The position numbers and the translations under genes are program-made. The notes under the pieces are model-generated. The model made no database searches and was not told the DNA's origin. It saw only the letters and a list, made by a program, of their open reading frames with translations. Of a DNA stretch of 54,606 nt, positions 33,246-42,863 are shown piece after piece. How positions within the stretch are numbered: position 1 is the first letter of the stretch; each line of letters starts with the position of its first letter. The stretch is from Lachnospiraceae bacterium (GTDB lineage Bacteria; Bacillota; Clostridia; Lachnospirales; Lachnospiraceae). The DNA lies in contig JAFUMV010000057.1 of assembly GCA_017482485.1 (NCBI GenBank), positions 1 to 54,606 on the forward strand, written 5' to 3'.

Positions 33246-35180
33246 ATGGATTTGACAATCAGCAAATGGGAAGCCGCTTTAAATGATGGAGCGGCATTGA
33301 AGAAGGCGAGCGTGGAAGTCGTAGGGAAAAACGGCTTTGTTTCCGGTCGGGTATTTCTGGAAAGTGACCGGCAGAGGGATGCTTTTGCAGAAAACGATGC
33401 GTTGAAAATCTGGGTGAAACCTGTCCAAAAGCCGGATGGAATTCTGGCAATTTATATGTATTGTGACTGGTGGACTCGTCCTGCCTTCTGTAAAGATTTT
33501 CAGGAGATTCCGGATCGTACAAATGTAGTTTTAATTCGTGCGGGAGAAACTTACACCGGTTTTCTGGCGCTGCCGGGCAATATTTTTAAAACAAGATTTA
33601 CGGTAGGGACGGACGGGGACACACTGCTGGCAGTCATGTCTGCCTATCGCGTTGGACCTGCGTGTATCAAGGAGGATTCCTTTCTGGCGGTGACGGATTC
33701 AGATCCCTATCGTTGTCTGGAACGGCTGATGAAAGAAGCGGCAGCTCGTGCCGGTATTCCTGACCGTGAGCACCGGAAATATCCGAAAATGTTTGAAAAG
33801 CTGGGCTGGTGCAGCTGGAATGCTTTTTACAGAGAGCTTTCCGAAAAAAATCTTTTGGAGAAGGCGGAAGAAATGCGAAAAAAACAGATTCCCTTCGGTT
33901 GGGCACTGCTGGACGACGGCTGGATGGAAACCACAGAGGGGTATATGCTCACGCTTGCCGCAGATCCGGTGAAATTCCCGAACGGGTTAAAGCCCGTTGT
34001 AGAGAAAATGAAAGAGATTGCAGGCATTTCTCAGGTGGGCGTATGGCATGCCTTTGAAGGATACTGGGATGGCGTTAAAGAGGGCAGTGAGGCTTTTTCA
34101 CAGGAAAAGGAGAATCTGATTCCTACTGTGCAGGGCAGATGGCTTCCGGCGCCTGACGCAGAAAAAGCATACCGTTTCTTTTCTGACTGGCACCGCCTTT
34201 TAAAGGAAGAGGGAATTGATTTTGTGAAGGTGGACTCCCAGAGCACCATGCTGGGACATTATCAGGGAAATGTCAATATCGGAGAGGCGGCACGGCAGCT
34301 GCATTTGGGATTGGAACGGTCTGTGCAGACGTACATGGATAACCGCCTGATCAATTGCATGTGCATGGATACGCAGAATCTGCTGGTAAGGCCTGCATCT
34401 CCGATTTCACGCAACAGCACCGATTTTTTTCCGTTACAGGAAAATGGTTTTGAAGAACACCTTCTTCAGAATGCTTACAACAGCCTGTATAATTCCATTC
34501 TTTATCACGGTGACTGGGACATGTTCTGGAGCAGTCATCCCGATGCAGAAAAGCATGCGCTGCTTCGGGCTTTAAGCGGCGGCCTGATTTATGTCAGTGA
34601 TAAGGTTGGAGAAAGTGATCCTGTCGTATTGTCGCGCCTGTGCTATAAAGACGGAACGATTCTGCGCGCACATCAGGCAGCTGTTCCAACACGGGACTGC
34701 CTGTTTTTGAATCCGGCGGAAAGCGGATATTTAAAAATCAAGAACGAATGTAATGGAGTTTATTACCTGGCGATTTTTAGCTATTCGGATGATGTACTAC
34801 AAGTTTGCTGGCAGCTTTCTGATGTGATGGATATTGCACATGAAGCGCAGAAATATGCAGTTTATGGTTTTTGTCATCAAAGCTGTGAGATTGTTGATCG
34901 ATCAGAACTGAAGAAGTGTATGTTGGAGAAAAAAGGCTATGAGCTGTATCTGATTGCACCGGTTATCCAGGGAAGCGCTGTGTTTGGCCTGCGGGATAAA
35001 TATCTCGCTTCTCATGCGGTGGAAAGTGTGGTGCGCAGAGGGGATACGCTGGAGATTTGTTTAAAAGAGTCCGGAGATATTCTGGCCTACTGTGAATCCT
35101 GCCCGGAGCGTGTGACGGTAAATGGCGTGGCAGCCGGAATGACGCAGCTTGGTGAGAATGGATTTTATGTGATCGGTTGA
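33246..35180 (+). CDS. Sip1/raffinose-synthase-type alpha-galactosidase (GH36)
   Basis: This 644-residue predicted cytosolic enzyme should act on alpha-galactosides. It belongs to the raffinose synthase/seed imbibition protein group of GH36. Visible features are an N-terminal beta domain, LGWCSWNAFYRELSEKN at about residue 190, LLDDGWM, FVKVDSQSTM (KxD nucleophile near residue 330), SRNSTDFFP, and a C-terminal beta domain. There is no signal peptide. The start at 33246 follows AAAGGAGA. No sugar transporter lies beside it, and it may be monocistronic. Whether it hydrolyses or transfers galactose cannot be told here. Confidence 0.85.
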   Translation: MDLTISKWEAALNDGAALKKASVEVVGKNGFVSGRVFLESDRQRDAFAENDALKIWVKPVQKPDGILAIYMYCDWWTRPAFCKDFQEIPDRTNVVLIRAGETYTGFLALPGNIFKTRFTVGTDGDTLLAVMSAYRVGPACIKEDSFLAVTDSDPYRCLERLMKEAAARAGIPDREHRKYPKMFEKLGWCSWNAFYRELSEKNLLEKAEEMRKKQIPFGWALLDDGWMETTEGYMLTLAADPVKFPNGLKPVVEKMKEIAGISQVGVWHAFEGYWDGVKEGSEAFSQEKENLIPTVQGRWLPAPDAEKAYRFFSDWHRLLKEEGIDFVKVDSQSTMLGHYQGNVNIGEAARQLHLGLERSVQTYMDNRLINCMCMDTQNLLVRPASPISRNSTDFFPLQENGFEEHLLQNAYNSLYNSILYHGDWDMFWSSHPDAEKHALLRALSGGLIYVSDKVGESDPVVLSRLCYKDGTILRAHQAAVPTRDCLFLNPAESGYLKIKNECNGVYYLAIFSYSDDVLQVCWQLSDVMDIAHEAQKYAVYGFCHQSCEIVDRSELKKCMLEKKGYELYLIAPVIQGSAVFGLRDKYLASHAVESVVRRGDTLEICLKESGDILAYCESCPERVTVNGVAAGMTQLGENGFYVIG

Positions 35181-35218
35181 AATATGATATATTGATCTCT
35201 TTTTTATTATTGTGCCCT

Positions 35219-35262
35219 CCCCTCAGTGTACAAGGGCGTGTGTCCCCTTGCACACTGAGGGG
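35219..35262 (+). repeat. Dispersed palindromic repeat, copy 2
   Basis: The 18-base arms CCCCTCAGTGTACAAGGG and CCCTTGCACACTGAGGGG have one mismatch and close around CGTGTGT(C). It is homologous, in inverted orientation, to the element at 11266-11310. It lies between the alpha-galactosidase and the Wadjet operon and may also terminate transcription from the galactosidase gene. Confidence 0.85.
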
Positions 35263-35337
35263 GCCAGTAATGCGCTTCCTTTTTCAACAAAAATAAGAAA
35301 AGTATAGCAAAGAGGTATTTTATACAATGCATATTTG

Positions 35338-35346
35338 TGGTATGAT
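35338..35346 (+). promoter_or_regulatory. Candidate extended -10 promoter of Wadjet operon
   Basis: TATGAT (35341-35346) preceded by TG one base upstream forms an extended -10. There is no good -35 at 17 bases. It lies 40 bases before the jetA start. Confidence 0.4.
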
Positions 35347-35386
35347 TATGCAGTAGTAATTTTAAACGCATTTGGAGACATCACTT

Positions 35387-36775
35387 ATGTTATTTGATAT
35401 CATTCCGGAAAATTTTTTCGGTCCTCTTGCTGCGCCGGGAAAGCGCGTATATTGGGAATGTATCTGCAGGCTGTTTGCGGTGACAAGCAAACAGCTTTCT
35501 TTTGGTGTGGAAAGAGATATTCTCGTAGATGAGCTGCAATATTATTTTGATTCCTCCATGGCGGCGGATTTTACCCAGGGGGAACTGGAGGAAGCCGGTG
35601 GATTAAGTGCGAGGGATAAGGCGAATTTCATGCTGCGACGGCTGGAAAGTTATGGATGGATCTATGTGGATGTGGACCACAGCTATGTACAGCGGGTGAA
35701 TTTCAGGGATTATGCGGTGCAGATCATCAAAACACTGCTTGCAGTGTCGGAAGAGCGGAGAACGGAATATCAGGGCTATATTTATACCATCTATAATCTG
35801 GTCAGAGCGGGTACGAGCAATCCAGGCCTGGGACTTTTGCAGATCGCAGAAAACATGGATTTTCTGATCACCGGATTAAAGAGCTTAAATGCCAATATCA
35901 AGCGCTACATTGATGAGTTAACCAAACATAGTACAGTCGCAGAGATTATGGATGCTCTGTTAAATGACTATTACAGTAACGTGGTGGACAAAGCTTATCA
36001 TCGACTTCTGACCTCTGATAATGTGTCCAAATTCCGACCGGAAATACTGGAGCGGCTGGAAGCTAACAGCAAAAGCAAACGATACCTGAATGCTGCAGCA
36101 AAGGAGATCGCCGAGCTGAAGGAAATTTCAGAAGAAGAGGCCGGGGAACTGGTGTTGGAGATTTTGCATGAGGTGATTGATGCGTTTCGCAGGATGGATG
36201 AAATCCTGGATGAGATCAATAAGAAAAATACCAGATACCAGCGGGCGGCCATCAACAGAGCCAGGTTTTTGTTGTCCAGCGGAGAAGATATCAGAGGACA
36301 GCTAAAGGATATTTTATCCTATATGAATCAACAGATTCAGGAAAAATCCATGGATTATAATATGATCTACGAAATGGAAGAGATGGACAGGCTCATAAAG
36401 CTGTTTTCCTGGGATTATCTGGACATGGATTCACTCTACGCTCCGGTGGAAGGAAAAAAGGAATTCGTTCCGCAGCCCATGCAGATCATCGCTGCCAATG
36501 AAAAGGTACGCAGCGAGAAAAGGCGGCTGATGCAGGAAAAACTGGAACGGGTTCTGAGCCCGGAGAAAATATCGCAATATGTAAAAGAACAGCTGGACGG
36601 CAATCGGAAAATGCTGGCATCCAGACTGCCCCTGGATCAGGAAGATGCGTTTATCCGGCTGATCTATATTCGTCTGTACGGACAGAGAAAGAACATGAAC
36701 TATCGGCTGGAATTGAAGGATGTAGTTGAGAAGGATGGTTTCCGTTTCCGGGATTTTGAAATTATTTTGAAATAA
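35387..36775 (+). CDS. jetA: Wadjet system subunit JetA (MukF-like kleisin)
   Basis: JetA bridges the heads of the JetC SMC dimer, as MukF does in MukBEF. The 462-residue soluble protein starts MLFDIIPENFFGPLA, as in the JetA/DUF5716-type family, has winged-helix-like N-terminal segments, a long helical middle (about residues 130-330) and a C-terminal part ending RLELKDVVEKDGFRF. Identification rests partly on the operon: a DUF4194-type JetB, an SMC ATPase and a JetD nuclease follow in order. TTGGAG precedes the ATG at 35387. I do not assign the Wadjet subtype with certainty. Confidence 0.88.
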   Translation: MLFDIIPENFFGPLAAPGKRVYWECICRLFAVTSKQLSFGVERDILVDELQYYFDSSMAADFTQGELEEAGGLSARDKANFMLRRLESYGWIYVDVDHSYVQRVNFRDYAVQIIKTLLAVSEERRTEYQGYIYTIYNLVRAGTSNPGLGLLQIAENMDFLITGLKSLNANIKRYIDELTKHSTVAEIMDALLNDYYSNVVDKAYHRLLTSDNVSKFRPEILERLEANSKSKRYLNAAAKEIAELKEISEEEAGELVLEILHEVIDAFRRMDEILDEINKKNTRYQRAAINRARFLLSSGEDIRGQLKDILSYMNQQIQEKSMDYNMIYEMEEMDRLIKLFSWDYLDMDSLYAPVEGKKEFVPQPMQIIAANEKVRSEKRRLMQEKLERVLSPEKISQYVKEQLDGNRKMLASRLPLDQEDAFIRLIYIRLYGQRKNMNYRLELKDVVEKDGFRFRDFEIILK

Positions 36776-36811
36776 GATTTTTTTCCGATTGAGAAGACAC
36801 GAGGTACTGTT

Positions 36812-37435
36812 ATGGATTTATTTGAGGGAATGCTCCAAAAAGACAGGGACGAATTCAAAAGAGTCTGCAATAAACTGATGAGCATCTGTTTTATCTGCAA
36901 ACAAAATGAAGACACGAAAAGTGACTACTATTTTATCCTGCGCCAGAAGCCGGTATTTCTGCGATATCTGGATGTGTTGGGATACACGCTGGAAATCAAC
37001 GAAGAATATGGTGTGATTCAGCTGGTGAACCGGGAGAATGTCAATCATGTGCATTTAAAACTGTATGATTCCATAATCCTGTTGATACTGCGCATTCTTT
37101 ATGATGAAAAGAAAAGAGAACTTTCCCTGACGGATGTTGTCATCAATGTGGGAGATATTCAGGAAAAATACCTTGCTTTAAAGATACGTGAAAAGCAGAT
37201 TGATAAAAGCACCATGAACAATGCGCTGCGGCTTTTTAAACGCTATAATCTTGTGGCTCTTCTGGATAAGGAATTGTCCCAGGAGGATTCCCGAATTGTG
37301 ATTTATGATTCTATTTTGATGGCAGTACGTGTGGAGGATATCAAGCGGGTCAGCGATCTGATCGCACTATACCGGAAAGGAGGAAAGGCTGACGATGAAA
37401 ATATTGAAGAAAGTGCGCCTGATCAACTGGCATAG
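36812..37435 (+). CDS. jetB: Wadjet system subunit JetB (MukE-like, DUF4194)
   Basis: This 207-residue protein resembles DUF4194/MukE-type winged-helix subunits that bind the kleisin JetA and DNA. It has the segment YDSIILLILRILYDEKKRELSLTDVVINVGDI and KSTMNNALRLFKRYNLV, typical of the family. GAGG precedes the ATG. Its last 41 bases overlap the jetC start, implying tight co-translation. Confidence 0.9.
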   Translation: MDLFEGMLQKDRDEFKRVCNKLMSICFICKQNEDTKSDYYFILRQKPVFLRYLDVLGYTLEINEEYGVIQLVNRENVNHVHLKLYDSIILLILRILYDEKKRELSLTDVVINVGDIQEKYLALKIREKQIDKSTMNNALRLFKRYNLVALLDKELSQEDSRIVIYDSILMAVRVEDIKRVSDLIALYRKGGKADDENIEESAPDQLA

Positions 37436-40400
37436 ATTTCAGGACGAAACCATTGAATTTGCAGAATCTGTTCTTCTTTCGGGAGAAAATGGAGCCGGAA
37501 AGTCCACGATTCTGGACGCGATCCAGTTTGTCATCACCTGTTCCAAGGCTCATTTTAATAAGGCTGCCCATGAAAAAGGAAAGCGAAACCTAAACAGCTA
37601 TATGCGCTGCAAAACCGGCCGGGAGGATCGGCCTTATGAAAGAACCGGTGAACTGACTGCCCATATTGCGCTGGAATTTTACGATGAGGCAAAAAAACGT
37701 CCTTTTATCATTGGAGCGGTCATGGATTCCGCATCGGAAGAAAAGGAACCCAATGTGGCCTGGTATCTGATGGAAAATAAAGAGCTGAAGGATTCTCTTT
37801 TTAAAAAAGGAAATCAGGTGAAAAGCATTTCATCTTTCCGTTCTACCAATCAGAAGGAAATCCACACCTATGCCGGAACGATCAAAGAAGCGCAGAAAAT
37901 GATTCTTTCCCGCTTCGGCAGACTGGAAGATAAGTTCTTTTCACTGATCCCCAAGGCATTGGCATTTAAGCCGATTCATGACATCAAGGACTTCGTGTAT
38001 TCTTATGTGCTGGATGAAAAAGAGGTCAATATCGATGTGCTTAAAGAAAATGTGCGCAGCTATCAGGATCTGGAGCGGATGCTGCAGGATGTGAAACGCA
38101 GGATTGAAGAATTGAATCTGATCTGTACCAGAGAGCGGGAATTGGAACAGTATTTGCGCAGAGACAAATATCAGCAGTATTATATCGCAAGAGCTCAAAA
38201 GGAACTGACCGAAGAAAAAGCGGATCTGACAAAGAATAACATTCGCTATGAGGAATTGAGCAGCAGAGACTGGGAAAGGAAAAAAGCTGTATCAATCAGG
38301 AACAGAGAAGAAAAAGAGCAGCTTATTCGGAATCTGGCAATTGAGTTAAACAGCGATGAAGATTATCAGGCTTTTCGTGAGCTGGAACGAAAAGAAGCGG
38401 AGTTAAAAAGCCAGATCAAAGATGATAAGAATGAAGTAAAGGAATTACATCGGGCAGTGAAGCTGGCTCTGGCAGATGCGCAGAAACTTTTACAGGTACA
38501 GGATGTGGATGCATGTGTAGCTGAATATAAAGAAATTTTGGAGAAACTGGATGAATGTGACAGTCTGGTTTCTGTGTCCTTATGTCTGGAAAATGTGATC
38601 GCCTACAAAGAAAAAATGTATCAACGCGTGCAGGAAAAAATCGCCGAGATCAACGTGGAAATCAGAAAGCAGAAGGATGACATCGCAAAGCTTGAGCACA
38701 ACATCCGGGAGCTGGAAGCAAAGCGTCTGATCTATCCGCCCATGGTCAGCGAACTTCGCAGCAAAATCGTGGAAGAACTCGGCAGACTCAACAGAAAAGC
38801 CGAAGTGAGGATTCTCTGTGAGCTTCTGGAGATGAAGGATGCGAAATGGCAGAATGCGGTGGAAGGTTATTTAAATACCCAGCGTTTTTATCTGCTGGTG
38901 GAACCCGGTGATTTTGATATCGCACTCAGCGTTTATGAAAAGCAGCGGGGCCAGAAAAAAGTCTACGGTGTAGGTCTGATCAATACCGGAAAGCTGGAAA
39001 AATATGACGATGTACCGGTTGACAGTCTGGCGGAAAAAGTGTCCTCCAAAAATGTCTGGGCGAGAAGATATATCAACATGGTTCTGGGAAAGGTACATTG
39101 CTGTGATTCCTATCAGGAACTGAAAAATTATCCGGTCTCCATTACCAGGCAGTGTATGCGTTATCAGAATCATGTGGTCAGTGCGATTTCACCGGATATT
39201 TACGAAACACCCTATATCGGGGCGGAAGCCTATAAAAAGCAGCTGGAGCAGTGCAGACAGCATAAAGTGCGCCTGGAGCAGGTTCTTAACAATTTGCAGA
39301 ATCGGAAGAAAAATCTGGAATTTGTGGTGGAACCGTTGTCTGCTGCCCATGATATTGATGTGAAATACCGATTGAAATCGCTGGAAAATCTGCGGATTCA
39401 TGAAAAGGCACTGTCGGACTGTAAAGAATCCATGCGGCAGCTTGAAGCCAGTCAGACCATGATTCAGAAGCGGATTCGAATGGAAGCGCTTCAGAATGAA
39501 AAAAATCAGCTGGACAAAGAAGTACAAAAAGCTGCGGGACAGATCGCACGGTGCGAAGAGAGGATCAGCCATTATCAGGAAGAGATTGAGAATCTGCGTG
39601 AACTGCTGGTGAAACAGACCACGGAGCTGGCGCAACTGACTGCAGGGCTTGAGGAAGATTTTTCCTATTGTGAAAAGGAATATCTGCGTCAGACGGACGG
39701 CAAGGTATTAGATAAATTTATAGAAAACTTTGAGCGTGCCAGAAAAGCAAACTGGACTTTAAAAGAAAAGGCAGAAGGTGAAATGATTGCGGCGATGCGA
39801 AGCTATAAAGTGGCTCACGATTTCGGCGCTGCAGAGTCGCTGAGTGGATATCCGGAATTTCTGGCAGAATATGAAAAGCTGAAAAACTCCCAGCTTTTGG
39901 AATATGAAGATAAGGTTTATCAGGCAAGAAAGGCTGCAGAAGAGGAATTTAAGGAACAGTTCCTTTCCCGGCTGCAGGAAAATATCAAGCAGGCCCAGGG
40001 TGAATTTAAAGAACTGAACCGGGCGCTGAAAGAAATTCATTTCAGCAAAGAACAATATGAATTTTTGTATGAGCCCAATTCCGGACTGAAAAAGTATTAC
40101 CAGATGATCATGTCGGATTTTAATGTCATGCAGGGTGAATCCATTTTCAGCGGCATGTTTAACGAGATGCATAAGGAAGTCATTGATGAACTGTTTGAAA
40201 AACTGACGCTGGATGATGAAAAAAGCTCTAAAACGCTGGAAGAATATACAGACTATCGGACTTACATGGATTATGATATCAAAATCAGCAATGAAGACGG
40301 AAGCTACATGCTGTATTCCAAAGTAAGCCAGGAAAAGAGCGGAGGCGAAACGCAGACTCCTTTCTATATCACTATTGCTGCTTCCTTCATGCAGCTGTAT

Positions 40401-40640
40401 CGCAACAGTATCGGAGGAGATTCGATCGGTCTGGTCATGATGGATGAAGCCTTCAACAATATGGATGATGAAAGAATCGCGGGCGTGCTTTCCTTTATGA
40501 ACCATTCCAATTTGCAGATGGTGATTGCCGCGCCGCCGGATAAGATCCAGTACATCGGCCCTGCCATGAAGAAGGTGCTGCTCGTGTTGCAGGATGACAA
40601 AGTCAGCTATGTGGAGGATTTTACACGTGAAGCGGTATGA
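37395..40640 (+). CDS. jetC: Wadjet system SMC-like ATPase JetC (MukB-like)
   Basis: This 1081-residue SMC motor is thought to extrude DNA loops and recognise small closed circular DNA. It has N-terminal Walker A GENGAGKST (residues 30-38) after VRLINWHRFQDETIEF, two long coiled-coil stretches (about 230-460 and 640-900) separated by a hinge-like globular region (about 470-630), signature SGGETQTPFY (about residue 982) and Walker B LVMMDEAFNNMDDERI (about 1013-1028). AGGAAAGG precedes the ATG inside jetB. All ATPase motifs look intact. Confidence 0.95.
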   Translation: MKILKKVRLINWHRFQDETIEFAESVLLSGENGAGKSTILDAIQFVITCSKAHFNKAAHEKGKRNLNSYMRCKTGREDRPYERTGELTAHIALEFYDEAKKRPFIIGAVMDSASEEKEPNVAWYLMENKELKDSLFKKGNQVKSISSFRSTNQKEIHTYAGTIKEAQKMILSRFGRLEDKFFSLIPKALAFKPIHDIKDFVYSYVLDEKEVNIDVLKENVRSYQDLERMLQDVKRRIEELNLICTRERELEQYLRRDKYQQYYIARAQKELTEEKADLTKNNIRYEELSSRDWERKKAVSIRNREEKEQLIRNLAIELNSDEDYQAFRELERKEAELKSQIKDDKNEVKELHRAVKLALADAQKLLQVQDVDACVAEYKEILEKLDECDSLVSVSLCLENVIAYKEKMYQRVQEKIAEINVEIRKQKDDIAKLEHNIRELEAKRLIYPPMVSELRSKIVEELGRLNRKAEVRILCELLEMKDAKWQNAVEGYLNTQRFYLLVEPGDFDIALSVYEKQRGQKKVYGVGLINTGKLEKYDDVPVDSLAEKVSSKNVWARRYINMVLGKVHCCDSYQELKNYPVSITRQCMRYQNHVVSAISPDIYETPYIGAEAYKKQLEQCRQHKVRLEQVLNNLQNRKKNLEFVVEPLSAAHDIDVKYRLKSLENLRIHEKALSDCKESMRQLEASQTMIQKRIRMEALQNEKNQLDKEVQKAAGQIARCEERISHYQEEIENLRELLVKQTTELAQLTAGLEEDFSYCEKEYLRQTDGKVLDKFIENFERARKANWTLKEKAEGEMIAAMRSYKVAHDFGAAESLSGYPEFLAEYEKLKNSQLLEYEDKVYQARKAAEEEFKEQFLSRLQENIKQAQGEFKELNRALKEIHFSKEQYEFLYEPNSGLKKYYQMIMSDFNVMQGESIFSGMFNEMHKEVIDELFEKLTLDDEKSSKTLEEYTDYRTYMDYDIKISNEDGSYMLYSKVSQEKSGGETQTPFYITIAASFMQLYRNSIGGDSIGLVMMDEAFNNMDDERIAGVLSFMNHSNLQMVIAAPPDKIQYIGPAMKKVLLVLQDDKVSYVEDFTREAV

Positions 40641-41871
40641 TGAGAAAATGCTGCATAAGCTTTTGGACAGATATGAAAACAGCCTGCTGTATTCCGGGAA
40701 AAATCAGGTGAACATCAGAATTTCCATTCCGGTTCAAAAAAGTATCCTGCCGGAATATTTCGATGAAACCTCCACCCAGTTTGATGTAATTCATGAGCAG
40801 CTGGAGGATTTGGAGGAAAAGGGCTATATCCGCCTGATCTGGAAAAACAAAAAGAAAGGTCATATTCTGGAAAAGTGTGAGCTTGTGGTGGAACATGCGG
40901 ATTGTGCATATGCGTATCTGCACAGAAAGCCCCGTTTGGCCAAGGAACAGGATATTATAAGGATCTGCGAAGAATATTGCGGCAAGACTGCCGAACTGGA
41001 TTGTTTTTTGGAATGGATCAAAGACCGGCTGCTTGTCGGTGAGAGCATTCGCAAATATGCGAATGAGGATGAGCCGAAGGAACTTGCCAAGCTCTGTGAA
41101 TTGGTACTGCAGATTCTGTTAAATGAAAAAGAATGCTTTTTAAGACAGTTTTCCGTGCAGCATTTTCATGATTCGAAGATTGCGGAAAAAGACATTGAAA
41201 AGGCAGTCGGTATCATCGCTGCCTTTTCCCAAAACGGCGCTCTGGATGGTTTGGACACGGCAGAAATTCTGGAAGAATATAATATTTATCGCAATCCGTC
41301 CTGGCTGATGTTAAAAGGCTGCGGAAAATTTCAAATGGAGTCCGATGACGGAAAAAAATCCGACATTGATCTGGGCTCCGTTTTGGGCGGAATCGGAATT
41401 GCCAATCAGGATATCGACAGAATCCGCTGGAGCAGGGAGAAACAGCCCGACTGGATACTTACGATAGAGAACCTCACTTCTTTTCATCAATGGAATCCGG
41501 ATTTCACTACAGGCAGGGCTGTTTTATGTATTTATCTTGGTGGATATCATAACCATGCGAAGCGTCTTTTTCTGAAAAATCTTCACACTGCATATCCGAA
41601 TGCACAGTATTATCATTTCGGAGATATTGATTGCGGCGGCTTTCGTATCTGGAAGGATTTGTGCTTAAAGACCGGGATTCCTTTCCGGACCTATTTGATG
41701 GATTTAAATACCTATTGCCGCCATGCCGATTCAGGACGGGAGCTGACACAGCAGGATCGAAAGAATTTACTGCTTATGATGGAGGATCCGTTTTTTGAAC
41801 AGCAGAAAGAATTATTTTCGCTGATGCTGGAGAGAGGAAAGAAGCTTGAGCAGGAGAGTGTATTCGGTTAA
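40627..41871 (+). CDS. jetD: Wadjet system nuclease JetD (TOPRIM-like)
   Basis: This 414-residue subunit cuts plasmid DNA once the JetABC motor has engaged it. The N-terminal half is a DUF3322-like arm; the C-terminal half is a TOPRIM/DUF2220 domain with the acidic residues in ILTIENLTSF (Glu) and YHFGDIDCGGFRIW (DxD). The GTG at 40627 is chosen because GGAGG lies nine bases upstream; it overlaps the end of jetC by 14 bases. Catalytic acids are present, so the system is likely functional. Confidence 0.93.
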   Translation: MKRYDEKMLHKLLDRYENSLLYSGKNQVNIRISIPVQKSILPEYFDETSTQFDVIHEQLEDLEEKGYIRLIWKNKKKGHILEKCELVVEHADCAYAYLHRKPRLAKEQDIIRICEEYCGKTAELDCFLEWIKDRLLVGESIRKYANEDEPKELAKLCELVLQILLNEKECFLRQFSVQHFHDSKIAEKDIEKAVGIIAAFSQNGALDGLDTAEILEEYNIYRNPSWLMLKGCGKFQMESDDGKKSDIDLGSVLGGIGIANQDIDRIRWSREKQPDWILTIENLTSFHQWNPDFTTGRAVLCIYLGGYHNHAKRLFLKNLHTAYPNAQYYHFGDIDCGGFRIWKDLCLKTGIPFRTYLMDLNTYCRHADSGRELTQQDRKNLLLMMEDPFFEQQKELFSLMLERGKKLEQESVFG

Positions 41872-41936
41872 GAAGTCTAATCGCAGTGATCAAAAAGGCT
41901 GATGCGTGCGAGGGGATTGAAGAAAGCTTATTTTTC

Positions 41937-41965
41937 TTGAATTATCATTTCATACATGCTAGAAT
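41937..41965 (+). promoter_or_regulatory. Promoter of Rpn-type pseudogene
   Basis: TTGAAT (41937-41942) and TAGAAT (41960-41965) are separated by 17 bases. A CAGGAGC/GCTCCTG hairpin (42053-42078) lies in the leader before the pseudogene's start. Confidence 0.6.
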
Positions 41966-42107
41966 AACTACAAGCATGAACATCTATGAATCTGATATCT
42001 CATATTCAAAGTTCTTTTCAGAGACTCTATGCTTACGATTCACTTTAACCTGCAGGAGCGAAGAAAGAACAGCTCCTGGATTCACATTACAGAAAGGGGC
42101 GATCTTT

Positions 42108-42733
42108 ATGGAAGATCAGATACATGTTGTGAGAAATTATAAGGATACTCTGTTTCGGTTTATTTTTAATGATAAAGCCAAACTGTTGGAACTTTATAAT
42201 GCGCTGAACGGAACCAGTTACTGCAATCCGGACGATCCGGAACTGGAATTGAAAGTGACAATGCTCAACATTAATCACGGGTATAATGAAGAATTGCTCC
42301 GAAGATGCAAGACATTAAAAGAATATAGTATATTTGTAGCCAGAGTCCGCACAAAAGCTGAAACGCTTCCGATCGAAAAGGCAGTTGATCTTGCGGTAAC
42401 GGAATGTATACGGGAAGGTATTCTTGCGGACATTTTGGCTACTCAGCGGGCGGAGGTAGTTGCAATGTCCATTTTTGAATACAATGAAGAAATTGAATTG
42501 AAAAAAATGCGTCAGGGAGAATACGAGGTGGGCGTTGCTGACGGAAAAAAATCGGAAAAGCAGAAGGAAAAGCAGAAGATATCCTTTCTTTCCTGGAAGA
42601 TTTGGGAAGTGTGGACGATGCTTTGCGGAGCCGAATTGTTATGGAAAAAGACTTGGAACGTTTACAGAAGTGGTTAAAGGCATCGGCAAGGGTCGATTCC
42701 ATAGAAGCGTTTTGCGCTGAAATGGATGATTAA
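42108..42733 (+). pseudogene. Rpn/PD-(D/E)XK nuclease family transposase, deleted and frameshifted
   Basis: The N-terminus (VVRNYKDTLFRFIFNDKAKLLELYNALNGTSY) and the later ELELKVTMLNINHGYNEELL and ILADILATQRAEVVAMSIFEY match the family of putative transposases with a PD-(D/E)XK nuclease fold. About 90 residues between them, which hold the catalytic acids, are missing after codon 38. Near 42578 the frame also shifts: the original C-terminus continues in another frame as EDILSFLEDLGSVDD...CAEMDD and stops at 42733. Both lesions make it inactive. It lies next to the Wadjet operon. A terminator follows at 42775. Confidence 0.85.
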
Positions 42734-42774
42734 GTGCAGTAACGGGAGGATAAAAAACAGGTGTTGAGAATATG

Positions 42775-42802
42775 AGCCGTGGCAAATTGTGCCACGGCTT
42801 TT
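42775..42802 (+). terminator. Rho-independent terminator
   Basis: AGCCGTGGCA/TGCCACGGCT, a perfect 10-bp stem, closes loop AATTG and is followed by TTTATC. Confidence 0.88.
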
Positions 42803-42863
42803 ATCGAAAGATGGTGGCACAAATTAAAGAACAAATGATACTATAAGTAACCGAGGAACCTTT

